This document shows, one piece after another, positions 25,985 through 37,055 of a DNA stretch of 64,000 nucleotides. The notes below the pieces were generated by a model. That model made no database searches, was not told the DNA's origin, and saw nothing but the letters and a program-made list of their open reading frames with translations. The DNA is taken from NCBI GenBank assembly GCA_014529385.2, contig CM043947.1, positions 128,824,391 to 128,888,390 of the forward strand, in the 5' to 3' direction. Made by a program: the position numbers and the translations under genes. Each line of letters starts with the position of its first letter. Position 1 is the stretch's first letter. This DNA comes from Adiantum capillus-veneris. Lineage: Eukaryota > Streptophyta > Polypodiopsida > Polypodiales > Pteridaceae.

Positions 25985-26331
25985 GTAAGTATTTTATCCT
26001 CTGTGCATGATGGAAAACGGGCCAACGGCATTCCCGTTCAGATTCTTGCAGCATATGCATGTGAATATCTATGTAGATAGGAAAGTCTTCTACCAACAGA
26101 AGATTGTACGCCTATTCGGTACAGCAGTACTAGGAGAAATCCTCAATTCCCTGAACCCTATCATTCTCCCCATTTTAGATTACCATCATTCCTTTAATGT
26201 TTCTATCTTTATCTTGTTTTAACCTATCCACCCACCCCTGTAAAAAGCTGCTATGAGCCGCTACTATTAATGTAATGTTAAAAAAAAAAGAAAAAAAGAA
26301 AAAGAGGTTTGTAATTTCCTGAGTCACTACC

Positions 26332-27134
26332 ATGGAAAGTGTTTCTTTCCCCACGTTTAGTGGAAAGAAGGGAGAGGATCTCACCACCGGCTTTTTGGAT
26401 GATTTCGACATTGCTTGTATCGTCTCCAACAAAGATGACAACGCTTCACGACTTAGAATTTTTCCTCTACTGATGAAAGTAGAGGCCAAGTCCTGGTATA
26501 ATGCATTGCCCCAGGCCACCAAGAATGCATGGGATGTGTTAATGGCTGCTTTTGTAAAGAGGTTTGGTGGAGGCACAACCTCGGAGAGGCTATGGCAGTT
26601 ACTGAGGAATTAAAGCAGGGAGGCCTGCTGGAGTATGCCACCTACGAGTCTAAATTTGTGGACTTATGGGAGAGATGGGTTGCCTCGCTGGAGGAAGGTG
26701 AAGGAGCGCCTAGTTTCCTAAAGAAGGACCGTTTCATTACTGGTCTATGGTCGCCTCTTAGAGAGAAGGTGAAGAGAAGGTTTCCTGCAACATATGAGTT
26801 GGCAGTCGAAGTAGCCCGCCTTAAAGACAAGAAGCTACGCATGCAAGCAAGAGTAAACGAGTCAGAGGAAACAAGCTCGGCCCAACCCACCCCAGTGACT
26901 GCAACAACCAATCATAGAGTCCAACCACAGGAGGCATCAGAAGAGCAAGACCTGCTGAGTCGCATCACCACCCAACTAGAGAGTTTATCTGTGCATCTGG
27001 TGCAGCAAGGGCATACACCTGGAAGGAACCCAGAACAAGGAAGAGGACAACGAAGGCAGAACCCAGAGTGCCATTGTTACAACTACAGGGAAGATGGCCG
27101 TGGAATTTACTACTGCCCACACCCGAGGAGGTAG
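26332..27134 (+). pseudogene. Gag capsid-like region, frameshifted
   Basis: The ATG at 26332 opens a product in the style of a retrotransposon Gag capsid: a phenylalanine/glycine start (FPTFSGKKGED), then a hydrophobic segment with W at about residue 51 and FVKRFGG at 71-77. Around 26580-26600 the frame shifts; the continuation in the next frame (to 27134) has the helical EYATYESKFVDLWERW segment and a Lys/Arg-rich helix typical of the second half of capsid. It ends in a degraded knuckle (CHCYNYREDGRGIYYC) lacking one Cys and the His. Gag would form the particle that packages RNA. This copy needs frame repair, so it is inactive as read. Confidence 0.65.
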
Positions 27135-27821
27135 AATTTCAATAGAGGGGGGAGACAGAATCAGATCTCTCCACCAAGAACAACATCGCCACTTAGGCAA
27201 CCAATCCCACCTGTTCAAATCCCACCACCAGCGGTGCAACCACAGCTAGCCACACCAGTTCAACGCCAGTCACCAATGCAACCACCGCCACAATCACCAC
27301 TTACAATCATCCTACGCCCACCATCAATTGGTACCCGCACACCAAGTATCATTGGTCTTGCAGAAGAGGTCAAGATGAAGGTAACCAAAGAAGGATCAAG
27401 CGAGAAGTTTATTCAAAGAACTGAAGCAGTGGAACAAGAGGTTAAAGAATCAAAAGATGCTACCCAAGTGGGGGAGGTAAGTTAAGAAAATTGTGTTACA
27501 AATGTGAGTACATCTTTAACCTTGAATGAAATAGGCACCAAAGCGATCAATCGACAGCATTGGGCAGTAAGCGTAAGAAGGTGTAAAGTGTTGATTAGGC
27601 CTCGTCAGAGTAAGAGGAATGCAAAGGGCATGAAAGATACAAGAGAAGAGGAAAACCAGCCTACTAGCAAGGCTTTGCAGAAGGTGGACAACATATCAAT
27701 CAAAGGGGAGGGCTTTGAAAATGAAAGCCTGTGCACCAACATGGACCCAGGATAGTGTAGCAAGCTAAAGGAATCTTGCATCAAGGCAGTTTCACTTGAG
27801 GAACATAACGAAGAGGTAAGT

Positions 27822-28649
27822 ATGACTGAAGGTTTGGAGTTGGATATTTCTCCAAAGGCTTGGCAGCCGAGCAAGACTTTATTGTGTAGTGTTATAGACT
27901 TGGAGATGGGTAATGCCTCTAGTCTACTGAAGGGTGTCATAAACTTGGAGATGGGTAATGCCTCCAGTTTATGTGAGGATGTTCAGAGTAAGTTTGATGA
28001 TCAATATGCTGCCAACCTTTTAAGGATGTTCCAAACTCCTCCACAACACAACATTGTGTTTGCATGGGATGCATCAGACCTATGGCTATGGCTAGCTGCT
28101 CTAACATATAGAGATAAGATCAGCATGGAGATAAGAGCAAAGGAGCCATGGATAGACAAAAGCCTGATAGAATGCAAGAATAAAGACCTCATTCGCAATT
28201 TGGTCCAATTTTTTACAAATAGTGCATCCTCTCTTTGGAGAAAGGTAAGTGGATTACACTTGTATTTAAGACGCAAGGTAGGTGGCTTGCTATTAGCATC
28301 AGTAAAGGAAGCTGACATGTTTAAGCACACCCAAAAGAAGCATGATATGCTTGCAGTTTTTTCTAGTCATGGCAGTAAGCAGGATTCTGAAGACAACTTG
28401 AGCTCACCACACCAACAAGGCGGCCATACATGGACACTGCAGACAATGATCCTATTTTTCACTTGGGATCCAGGAGGACACTGGCACAAAGTTCTGGAAG
28501 CCATGGGCTTCCCATTTAATCAACCGACACTATTCCAAGGAACAGGCTATCACCCGGACCTGTTGCAATTTCATGAATATCCAAGAAATCTCACCAATGG
28601 CCAAATGGAATGGCTAGTTCAGAAGGCAACTCGATATCTGATCCTATAG
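27822..28649 (+). CDS. 275-codon ORF of unknown function
   Basis: This is the longest open frame inside the gag-only element, in the position where pol normally lies. Near the N-terminus it carries a direct protein duplication: VIDLEMGNASSL at about residues 24-35 and VINLEMGNASSL at 39-50. The middle is Trp/Leu-rich with a basic RRKVGG stretch near 148. No DD-x-Y, RNase H or DDE signature is present, so it is not a degraded polymerase as far as I can see. The ATG at 27822 was chosen because in-frame stops lie upstream. It could be host DNA carried by the element or a family-specific ORF. Confidence 0.4.
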   Translation: MTEGLELDISPKAWQPSKTLLCSVIDLEMGNASSLLKGVINLEMGNASSLCEDVQSKFDDQYAANLLRMFQTPPQHNIVFAWDASDLWLWLAALTYRDKISMEIRAKEPWIDKSLIECKNKDLIRNLVQFFTNSASSLWRKVSGLHLYLRRKVGGLLLASVKEADMFKHTQKKHDMLAVFSSHGSKQDSEDNLSSPHQQGGHTWTLQTMILFFTWDPGGHWHKVLEAMGFPFNQPTLFQGTGYHPDLLQFHEYPRNLTNGQMEWLVQKATRYLIL

Positions 28650-29178
28650 CTAAGCGGAAGAAGAAACAGATGAGCTAGAGGCATGAATGCCTCTAGCCAA
28701 AAGGGGAGGGCTAATGATGGGGTCTTTTCACAAACCAAGCTCCCATACCCCTCTTCTCTCGTCCCCACCCCATGAAAACCCCCTCTTAGGGAGGGAGTGA
28801 TAAAAAAGCATTGAAAAAAGTAAGAAAAAAATAAATTATGACTATGTAAATATATGAGAAAGGTAAAATTGGCCACCTCATGCCTGCGGGGCAGCCCATC
28901 CCCACCTTGCCTCCTTTTTCTTCACTGTTGCCCCGCCGTGTGTCCCTTTTCCTCTCCTCCACTCAAAAGGTCAACCCCCTCTCTCTTCCCCTTGTCCTTT
29001 CTCCTTTCTCTCTCCCCTCAAGCTACCCCACCTCTCACCAATAATGCATTATAACTCACAAATAATGCACCAACTCACATGCAACTTACCCTATCTTCCA
29101 AAATAGTATACCCCACCCCCTCTTTCTCTCTCCTGTCATATCCCATGACCCAAATACCCCCCTCTCTCTCTAAAGGGC

Positions 29179-30029
29179 GCCATGTCTCTTGTCTTGTAGC
29201 TAAATAACCTCCCCCACACTCACACACACTCAGTTTCACTGAAAAAGGTGCCCATACACCCATCCCCACCCGGTGGTTACCTGATTTTTCTTGTGTTCAC
29301 ACACATCTGCACACAGATTCACCTCTGAACACACTCCCCTCTCTCCCCTCTTGTGATTACTTTATTCTCCATGTCACCTCTCACTTTTTTTCATCAACCC
29401 ATCTCTCTCTCTTAGTCTCTCTCTCATGAGACTGCTGTTCTGGCACATATACACACAGCCAGACAAGTGGGGCCCACAGTCACATGGCCTATGTAGATAA
29501 TGATTTCTTCATTTCTAAATTCTAGAATTACTCCCCCCTCCTCCCCTATATAAAGAGGGGTCACCATCACACTAAATACACACACAACATCACCAAAGAA
29601 CACACTATGCACTGTATGTGCCTAGTGCACACACACACACCCACACCATCACCATCACCGCAATCACCATGCTTGTCTTGAGCATGACCTCTACACCCTT
29701 GGCTATGGAAGATGAAGGGCAACTAAATGAAGGATGATGGCCATAATCCTCATGCGAGTCTTCGCCATCAACTCCCACCTATCCGCCATGTGCTCTACCA
29801 CTCTCTCCCTTCTCATTCCCCTACCCTATGCTCCCCATTTCATTGCCTAATTCTCTAAATAAAGCTTGAGGTTTTGTGAGTATGTTTTCTTGCAATGTTT
29901 TGCCCATGTGAGGTGTGCGGAATCGCCACCTAGTCTTGTGTTTTGGAGTGAGCTTGTGTATGTGGGAAGGGTGTGCGGATTCGCCATCCTTTTGTGATGC
30001 CTAAGTACTAAGCCGCTTTACCCCCTCCC

Positions 30030-30078
<49 letters not shown>

Positions 30079-30288
30079 TGATCTCATCCCCTTTCCTTTT
30101 CATCATTACTCCCAAGCATCCATCTATCTTGGATGAAAACTTTGTTATGGTGGTGTGTTGTTTGCGTCCTAGCCGCTGAAGCTAGGTGGTGCCCCTTGTT
30201 TGCTTTACCATGACAGGCTCGAGGCGCGCCATTCGGTCCCCGGTGTTTTAGAGGCCGTCGGGGTTCGGGGTTCTCTTTGCTCCCGTCA
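29179..30288 (+). repeat. Right LTR of the gag-only element
   Basis: This copies 23898-24975, with an extra ~30 bp near 29408-29440 and a shorter (CT)n run (30032-30075). The TATA box (29546-29554) and AATAAA (29858-29863) are kept. It ends CTCCCGTCA at 30288, directly followed by ATGTCAAAGC of the interrupted gene. Confidence 0.88.
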
Positions 30289-32674
30289 ATGTCAAAGCTT
30301 ATTACAAAGGCAGAGCATCAAAAAATGGAGCAAGAGCATCGTCTAGACAATTATGTTCAGCTACAACACACTGCACGTAATATGCACCGGCGAATCGATC
30401 ATCTCACACACATTCCATTGGGCTATCACATTCGCAAGCGCAAGAGACATGCATTGTCTATGCTATCTTCAAGCGGTGGAGCTCGAAAGAAACGTATCCG
30501 TCAAACTCAATAGGAATACAAATGCAAGCTTCTAATTTCATACATTTTTTGTAAGTTGCTGTAATATTATTTCAATATGTAGGAACTTGGCTCAAATGAT
30601 GATGGAAATAGAGTGCAATGCTAAAACGATCGGACATACTCTACTGCAGCATATCATCAAACCAAAGGAGTTGGTGGAGCTATTGGATGAGCCATCCAAT
30701 GCTGGCATTGCTAAAGTTTTGCGCCAGAAATATTTCAGTGAGCTGAAGAACATTGCTTCACCTTAGGAGATGATGGAGGTGTGTGACAGTGGAGGAATAA
30801 GTTTCAAGGCCTACGAAGCTTTGTATAGGCTTGTCACACTAGGTCAAAGAGAAAAATGTTTGTTTAGGTTGCTGCCAATGCCTTACAGTGTTAGCGCCGC
30901 AAAAAGGTACGCCAATAATGATGTTGTAAGCTTGTTGGGTGGATTTCAATATGTGGAGGATGTCCTGCCACTAGAAGAGAATAAATCTTTTTGTTAACGA
31001 GTTCAAATAATGTCTATGTTGACTTCTTGAAGCTCCAGGAGTCAATGATTAGATTTTATGGGTTGACACAGGAAGAGTGTGATGGCAAAGTTATATTTGT
31101 GATGAAGCTTGATGAGTGCCAGATTGTCAAAGGTCAATAGATGGAAAGGGTAATCGTTACGCTTATGAACAGAGCCTTGGTGGGCGTTGATGTTGAGCTA
31201 AATGCCAGCGATAAGGGAAACACTTGTTTAGGTGTTCAATCCGAGAAGAATATTTGGTGGCTGTTAGCTTTTCATCTCCCACATGAGACACATGAGTCTC
31301 TCAAATGGTATTCTAATCACACCCCAATTGTTGATGTCATTTGGCAACAACAAGAAGGACAACGATTGCAGGTTTCAGGTCTGGGTACGTTCCAAGTGGA
31401 GTGGCATTTGGCAGGAGACTTAAAAACTCTCAAGTGTATGTTAGGATGCAAGTAAGGTGCAATGACCCTCTTTCCATGCATTTATTGCTTCCACAGTAAA
31501 GTCTCATTAGGAACTGAGGGCAAGGGTAAGGGTAAGGGTGGCAAAGCTACAGTCAACTCTACGAAAGGTAAGGGTAAGGGTAAGGGTGGCAAAGCTGCAG
31601 TCATTTCTGCGAAAGGTGTGACCACTACACAAACAGTGGGTAAAGCACTCCAACAATGGTTTCAAGGTATCCTCAATTGTAACCAGAGTGTACCCCTAAT
31701 CGAGACATGGATGATCCAAATTGGGATCCTATTCTACCAATTCCTCTGATAAATGAGCATGTGTACACTCTTCATGCCCATCTACGAATTCTTGAGAAGT
31801 TGCTGATGCTCCATATTATTTATGCTTGGAATATGGAGCCTGCAGAAAGAAGGGAAGAGTGTATCAGAGAACTTGAATCTATTCTATCAAGCGTTGGCCT
31901 TCATGGCGGTGCAGTAGAGCTATTAAAGGATAGAAAGGCATCTAGAAGTACACAGGATCATCCTAATAAAATATGTATGGGTGGTAGTAAAGATAGGCAT
32001 ATTCTTTTAGACTATTCTAACTCTCAAAGTCCCAATGAGTTTCAATTGTGGAAAAAGTTGTGTGACATTACCACCTACAAAGATAACAAAGCAGCCCTAG
32101 GAATTAAGCGTGCTTGTGTGTGGCAGTCTGTAGATAATATTTTTCGTTTGCTTGAAAAGGCAAATCTAACCTCTGCTAAGATATCCACTTTAAAGTTTGT
32201 AATCAATAGTTTCACAACACAAATGGTGGATGCTTGGGGGGAGACACACATAACACATAACACATTACATGGTGGGTTGAACACTTTGTCTTTGGATTAA
32301 AAAAACATCAATGTTTGAACTAAAGATTTATATTTTTGCAGCATATTATTTTCTATCATAGCTCATTTTTTCTCGACACATTCCGCTCATTGGGCATCTA
32401 GAGTAGCCAAGGAATGGAGCGCTCGCACTATCAAGCAAAAGCAGTGCATTTTACAAATACAAGGCATGGAGGTGGGAGGAAAAAGAGCAATGCCCTGCAC
32501 GAAATGTTCAATTGTTTCTACAAAGTTTTAGCAGGAAGACAAAGGAAGAAGACTAGAGTGCAAAGAAGCTTGAAATGCAGAATAGAGAAAGTGGTTAGCG
32601 TGAGGCAATCGCAATCATATCATGCTTCTAGTGCAAAAGATCAATTTCGACGGTGGTTGGCGACAAGGCGATGA
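30289..32674 (+). pseudogene. 3' part of split gene, perhaps transposase-like
   Basis: Translation resumes at 30289 in the codon phase left at 23893. Segments run 30289-30512, 30584-30996 (TAG at 30764), about 31010-31455 (TAG at 31138), 31462-31749, 31707-32300 and 32342-32674 (TAG at 32399, acceptor TTTTTGCAG at 32341). Recognisable points are VEWHLAGDLKTLKCMLG, then a possible knuckle PCIYC after 31453, a KGKGKGGK duplication (31523-31613), PILPIPLINEHVYTLH, and SSQGMERSHYQAK near 32405. This order, with an aromatic/His segment before a QGxE-type motif, recalls transposase-like proteins common in animal and protist genomes; that is from memory and unverified. Stops and frame changes make it non-functional. 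Confidence 0.45.
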
Positions 32675-33059
32675 AATGGCAGACGTCGAGTGGAAAATCA
32701 ATAAATTTATGACACTAACCATTCCCATATTGAGCTTACATTATAATGCCACGTGATTTGTTGACGCCCCAATGAGTGGTTTCATCTAACAAATTTTGAC
32801 AATTTTGGAGTTATTTTGGATTTTTAATGGTATTATTGAGTTTTTAAGATCTTTTAAAAAATTAGTACTTTATAAGTCAAAACTCACAACTTGAAGTTCA
32901 TTTCTTGTTTGCACATTCTAGAAGATCCACTCGAGCACAAATGCACACGCACTCACATCTTGCACCACATGGACGATTCACACAAGTAGGCTAGCACTAC
33001 GCACAACAATACCACCACAACCACTCACATCGTAGAAAATCCGCAGCCGAAACGCCATG
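32675..33059. other. Spacer, nothing recognised
   Basis: AT-rich DNA follows the decayed gene, then Pro/His-rich codons in one plus-strand frame from about 33000. The minus-strand open frame at 32997-33359 overlaps this and has no motif. Confidence 0.4.
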
Positions 33060-33691
33060 CAAAATCCACGGCTTCAAATCCACATCCTCAACCACAAGTG
33101 AATAACCCAGTGCCCCAGCCTGCTCCAAACACCCAAGAACCTCCCTAACCATCAAATCCAGATGATCAAAGCAACATGCGACACATATTTGGAGGTCTCT
33201 ACAATTTAACTCATGCCTCTCGCACACCTCTTCTAGATCCCGCACCGATTTCACCTCTTCGCAGAGCAATGCAAGAAACACAAGATGAATATCGAGGTCC
33301 GCTTGAAAATCCACCGCCATAGCCTCCTGCCACAACCACTGGTGCTCAGGCCACCCCACATACTACACCGCGAAAGTTTCCATCGCGAGTCAGAGAAAGA
33401 GTAATCAAGGTAATATTAGGTGACCCGGTATCTAAAGCAAAAGAGGCCAAGAGGAGGAAAAGACAAAGGGAGAGGGAAAAGAAAGAGGCAGCTAAAAAGG
33501 AAGCCCTTAGAGTAGAAGAAAAGCAGAGAAGACAGAGAGAGCAAGAGGAAAGGCAGAGAGCTGAGTCCGAGAGAGCTCGTTTGGATAGTTTACAAGCACG
33601 AGCAGAGGCAGAGAAGAAAGCGGCACAAGATAGAGCTCAAGCCACCCAGCAAGCAAAGGCTGGGAGCTCAAAGCCTTCAAAAATCCCTTAG
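33060..33691 (+). pseudogene. Pro/Gln-rich then charged coiled-coil remnant
   Basis: A single plus-strand frame runs to TAG at 33689 and is broken by a TAA near 33145 and a TAG near 33319. The first part is Pro/Gln/Asn-rich. From about 33370 it encodes a continuous Lys/Arg/Glu/Ala helix of about 105 residues (for example KEAKRRKRQREREKKEAAKK), a strong coiled-coil candidate. It ends 12 bp before the H3-like ORF, in a different frame. It could be the upstream part of that gene, joined by an intron or frameshift, or an unrelated retroelement Gag tail. Function is not assigned. Confidence 0.4.
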
Positions 33692-33702
33692 AGAGCCAAG
33701 AA

Positions 33703-34149
33703 ATGTGCAAAAAGAAAAAGGAACAAGGTGACACGAGAAGATCAACAAAACCAAGAGGAGAGGAGGAAAAATACAAAGATGATCCTCCTCAATGGGCTAG
33801 GCAGGCGGCTCCTCCACCACCACCAACAACACAGAAAAAGCAGAGATGGAGGCTAGCTATAGTGGCTCTGCGTGAGATCATGAAATACCAAAAGAGCATT
33901 GAGTCAATCATACCCAAAGCGGCCTTCTCTCGGGTGGTGAGAGAGATGATATATGAATATAGTGATTCGGTTACAAGAATACAACGCGCAACTTTACTGG
34001 CCTTACAGGATTCCACTGAAGATATTTTGGTGCAGCTTTTTATAGATGGTGTCTCCTGTATAGCTCATGCAAAGCATGTAACTTTAAAAAATACGGATTT
34101 AGCCTTAACACTAAATTTAAGAATTGAAGGATGCCTTCATAATATATAG
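33703..34149 (+). CDS. Divergent CENH3-like histone H3
   Basis: An intact 148-codon ORF encodes an H3 histone fold behind a ~47-residue basic, Pro-rich tail. VALREIMKYQKS (54-65) matches the H3 alpha-N helix. IIPKAAFSRVVREM (69-82) matches alpha-1 and resembles the IPxAxF form of centromeric H3 rather than the IRKLPF of canonical H3. Loop 1 (about 85-92) is one residue longer than in canonical H3, a CENH3-type feature. ATLLALQDSTEDILVQLF (96-113) and CIAHAKHVTL (119-128) match alpha-2 and the start of alpha-3. The canonical PGT before VALRE is lost. The role of such proteins is to replace H3 in centromeric nucleosomes; whether this one does is unknown. No intron is visible, so it may be a retrocopy or a last exon. 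Confidence 0.72.
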   Translation: MCKKKKEQGDTRRSTKPRGEEEKYKDDPPQWARQAAPPPPPTTQKKQRWRLAIVALREIMKYQKSIESIIPKAAFSRVVREMIYEYSDSVTRIQRATLLALQDSTEDILVQLFIDGVSCIAHAKHVTLKNTDLALTLNLRIEGCLHNI

Positions 34150-34313
34150 TTTATCCCATGTACTCTCTCTTCATGAGATTTGTAATCTTTCTCTATAATA
34201 TCAACTAGCGAATTTCTACCATTCCGAGCAACTGTTCAATTTTAATTTGTACATTGTTTTTTATATGTATTTGAATTGTCGGATATGTTAAATTTAAGTT
34301 CACCACAATGGCT

Positions 34314-34770
34314 CCATTTTCACCCGCCGAGGCACACACGTGCACAGAACCTCGAACATGCAGCCACCGGGCGGCCGGGGGGAGCATCTCAGAGATAATT
34401 TTGTGAAACGGGGCTACGGGGGGGACGTACGGGGTCAAGAAGGGCATGTGACGCATCGGCGGCGTCGGGCGAGGTCAGAAGGTGCAAAAAAAGCCCCTAT
34501 GTGCCACGGTACGCAGGGAGAAATTCTGTCACACTGACAAAATTGCTCCCTACGTTCCATGGCACATAGGGGCTTTTTTTGCACCTTTCCACCCGCCCGA
34601 CGCCACCGATGCGTCACATGCCCTTCTTGACCCTGTACGCCCCCCCCCCCCCCCCCCCCCCCCCCGATCGCCCCATTTTGCAAAATTATCTCCGAGATGC
34701 TCCCCCCGGCCGCCCGGTGGCTGTATGTTGGAGGTTCTATGGACGTGTGTGCCTCGGCGGGCAAAAATGG
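34314..34770. mobile_element. Foldback (long inverted repeat) element
   Basis: A 457-bp near-palindrome is centred at about 34533 (TGTCA-CAC-TGACA). The left arm begins CCATTTTCACCCGCCGAGG and the right arm ends CCTCGGCGGGCAAAAATGG. Arms of about 220 bp match by eye at most positions, including CCACCGGGCGGCC and GTGCAAAAAAAGCCCC. The right arm holds a run of 26 C residues (34640-34665) where the left has a shorter G run. No transposase and no clear target duplication are seen. It is far more G+C-rich than its surroundings. It fits foldback-type non-autonomous DNA elements, and transcripts would form a long hairpin. Confidence 0.82.
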
Positions 34771-34915
34771 GAATTATTGAACAATATGAATAAAAAAACA
34801 AGTACTAAATGGTGACAAAAAAATTTATTATTTATTGATTCAAATATTACATCATGGTCGATGACACCAAGGGATTTCACAATTTCCTCTAGGTTTGTCA
34901 ACCCTTGACCTACGC
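34771..34915. other. Short AT-rich spacer
   Basis: Nothing is recognised between the foldback element and the 3' end of the leftward gene remnants. Confidence 0.4.
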
Positions 34916-35919
34916 TCAAGGATAGTGGGAGAGGACCGAGCGTGGGTGTTTTCCTGTAAAGGCATACAATGCTGCCTCTCGGTCCACCAATATACATTTG
35001 TGAGCATTTAAGGTGAGAGAATCTTCAACGAGTATGCCACTTAATGCTTTACACTTTAGCAGCTCTGCAGAACCATTCTTGGAGAACTCTATGTGAGCAA
35101 CTCTAAGAATCGATGGCCCCAGATGGCTCAGGTAGTGCCAAAGAGAACTATCTCTACCCGTGGAGACGTTGCGTGAACCTCCAGTACGCATTGCGAACTT
35201 ATCAACGTGATAAGCCATCTACAAAGCATTTTAATTTATATTAACACTTGTAGTAAGGAGTACTAGAAATTCTACCAGGTTTAGATTTATTTACCTCAGT
35301 TTCTTCATCCCTTTCTTCAAGATTTTTCTTTGTAAGATCGTTGCTAGATTGATCATCTCTACCAATTGCAATCAGTGGTTTGTGTGGATGAAATGTTCTC
35401 TCTGGTATGTTTTCGTAGAAAGAGGCACATGATTTTATTTCCACTAGTGTACTTGCTATTGGTTGCACCAATTTTTTCATTGGGGAGGAAGGAGAGGCTT
35501 GCTGGGAGATCTTGGTCTTCGAAATCAATTTGAAAATTTACTTTCTCTTCCTTCCCACTGGGATCCTTCATGCCCGTATAGATAGCAAGCACTGCAAGTG
35601 ACTAATCTTCTATGAGTCCTAACGTTTTGGTAATGTCATCAAGGAACAAAAACTGACGATCATCCACCACCACTAGATGCAAAGTGAGAATTTGGAGGTC
35701 CGGGATCTCTTCCAACACCTCATCTCCCTCTATCATTCGATCTTCCTCCTCAGTGGCGTTGGGATCTTGCGTGAGTACGAGTGCCATAGATGCTTCGATA
35801 ACTTCGTTTGATTCCTCCACAATGTTCACAGGTGTTAGGAATTGGATCCTGCTAGCTATGGTGGATGAAAGAGAAACATAGTGTGAATGCATGAGTGTGT
35901 GTGTAAGCAAGGTTATCAC
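34916..35919 (-). pseudogene. 3' exons of an unrecognised leftward gene
   Basis: Reading leftwards, a frame opens near 35890 and runs past one TAG (35602-35604) to about 35360, then changes frame. The new frame ends at GAG before GTAAATAAAT (donor at 35294). A 76-bp intron ends TTTGTAG at 35219, and the last exon (35218-34916) continues in phase 0 for 100 codons to a TGA. The second exon is acidic (EEEDRMIEGDEVLEEIPD); the last has no motif I know. A clean in-phase intron argues this was a real gene. It is broken by one stop and one frameshift. Product unknown. Confidence 0.5.
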
Positions 35920-36123
35920 TCAAGTGAATTAGGTTCCAAGATAGAATTAGCTTGGACTCATAAACACAATCTTGAGTATTGACTTAGCTTAGCACAAGCT
36001 CACCATGGACAAGCATGTAGTGCAAAATGAAGTTGTTGTTTATTCATTCATCAAATGAGCTTTAAGTAGCTCTACAGCCTTGCTCCACAGCATGTGGGAT
36101 AAATCCACTCTCCTCTCCTTGAC

Positions 36124-37055
36124 TCACACCTTAGGACAAAGCTCACACTTTACAATCCTCCCCTTGAGGTTTGGACTAAGACAAGATACTGAAGATGCAT
36201 GATCCACACGGGCTAACAAAATCCACATAGGATGGTGATATCCACACAGGAAAATAAATTCCAAAAAGGATGGTGATATCCACACAGGATGATAAAATCC
36301 ACACAAGAAAAATCCACAAAGGATGATGAAATCCACACAGGAAAAATCCTCCTCTACAAATAGAGAGTCTACATCTTCAAAATGGGTCTTCATAAAAGAC
36401 AACGCTGCTCTCGCCTTTTTATCTTCTACTATGTGAGCTGATCCTCTGTCAGGTATCTTTCCTTCGTTGCTTCTGCTATTGCTTTCAACTGCTTCATGGT
36501 CTTTGACTTGGTATCCCCCCCTTGAACGAGTGCTTCTGTCCCCCTTTTTGTTGTGCAATCAGGATTTATTCCATGTGTCATAATGACATGCAACAATATG
36601 CTAAAATATCCTATGAAAAGGTTTATGCAAAAAGTTAATGCTTTCTCTTCCATCTTGGTCATACTCTGAGAGCCCAAGCATGCGGAATTTCTCATACAAT
36701 TTGTCACAAAAGTCTTCACACATGGAGAGATTTTAGCAATTTGGAGACTCTCCAATGCCAATGTCTATCCCATTACAAAAGCACATAATTTCATCCATGT
36801 AGACAAATACAATTACATACATTGCAAGAAGTTGTTGTGCTTGGTTGCAAGATTTCAATTTGTACTTTGGATTTTTCCTTCAATGTGAAGCTCCTCTTCA
36901 CTTTCGGTGAAGCCCCTCTTCACAGATAGGGGAAAGAACTCTTTGTTTTTGCTTTTGATGCTCGAAAGAACTCCTTGAAGCTTAGTAATGTCGTGGTCGG
37001 TGAGAACGGCCCCTTTGGCAACCCTTGGATGCCCAATAAAAGTTTGAAGTTTCAC
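36124..37055 (-). pseudogene. Further leftward coding remnants, unknown
   Basis: Three minus-strand open segments (37055-36855, 36761-36429, 36558-36124) have protein-like composition and probably belong to the same leftward gene or to an inserted relic. One shows a Cys/Met-rich stretch, then KTMKQLKAIAEATKERYL. The next frame holds DKKARAALSFMKTHFEDVDS. Exon joins could not be fixed. I do not recognise a domain. A short repeat at 36205-36350 lies inside the last segment. Confidence 0.3.
36205..36350 (+). repeat. ~30-bp imperfect tandem repeat
   Basis: Four to five copies vary around GGATGATGAAATCCACACAG, with GGAAAAATCC spacers. Copies differ in length. Confidence 0.6.

Larger units (their letters stand above)
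23898..30288 (+). mobile_element. Gag-only (non-autonomous) LTR retrotransposon
   Basis: Two direct repeats of about 1.1 kb bound 4.2 kb of internal DNA. A likely primer-binding site follows the left LTR after two bases. Internal reading frames include a CCHC knuckle ORF (25051), a Gag capsid-like region (26332-27134, frameshifted) and a 275-codon ORF (27822-28649). I found no reverse transcriptase, RNase H or integrase, so mobilisation would need another element. The polypurine tract before the right LTR is weak (AAAGGG). No clean 5-bp target duplication is visible; ATG in the same codon phase lies at both junctions. The LTR copies differ by scattered substitutions and one ~30-bp indel, so the insertion is not brand new. 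Confidence 0.85.

Noticed and set aside
31523-31590. GGGTAA hexamers resembling telomere repeats
   Set aside because: Only short runs, in frame with a KGKGKGGK protein segment and present twice as part of a coding duplication. Not an interstitial telomere tract.
32997-33359. 120-codon minus-strand ORF with several Cys and Trp
   Set aside because: It lies opposite a Pro/Gln-rich plus-strand coding remnant and has no motif; judged a shadow frame.
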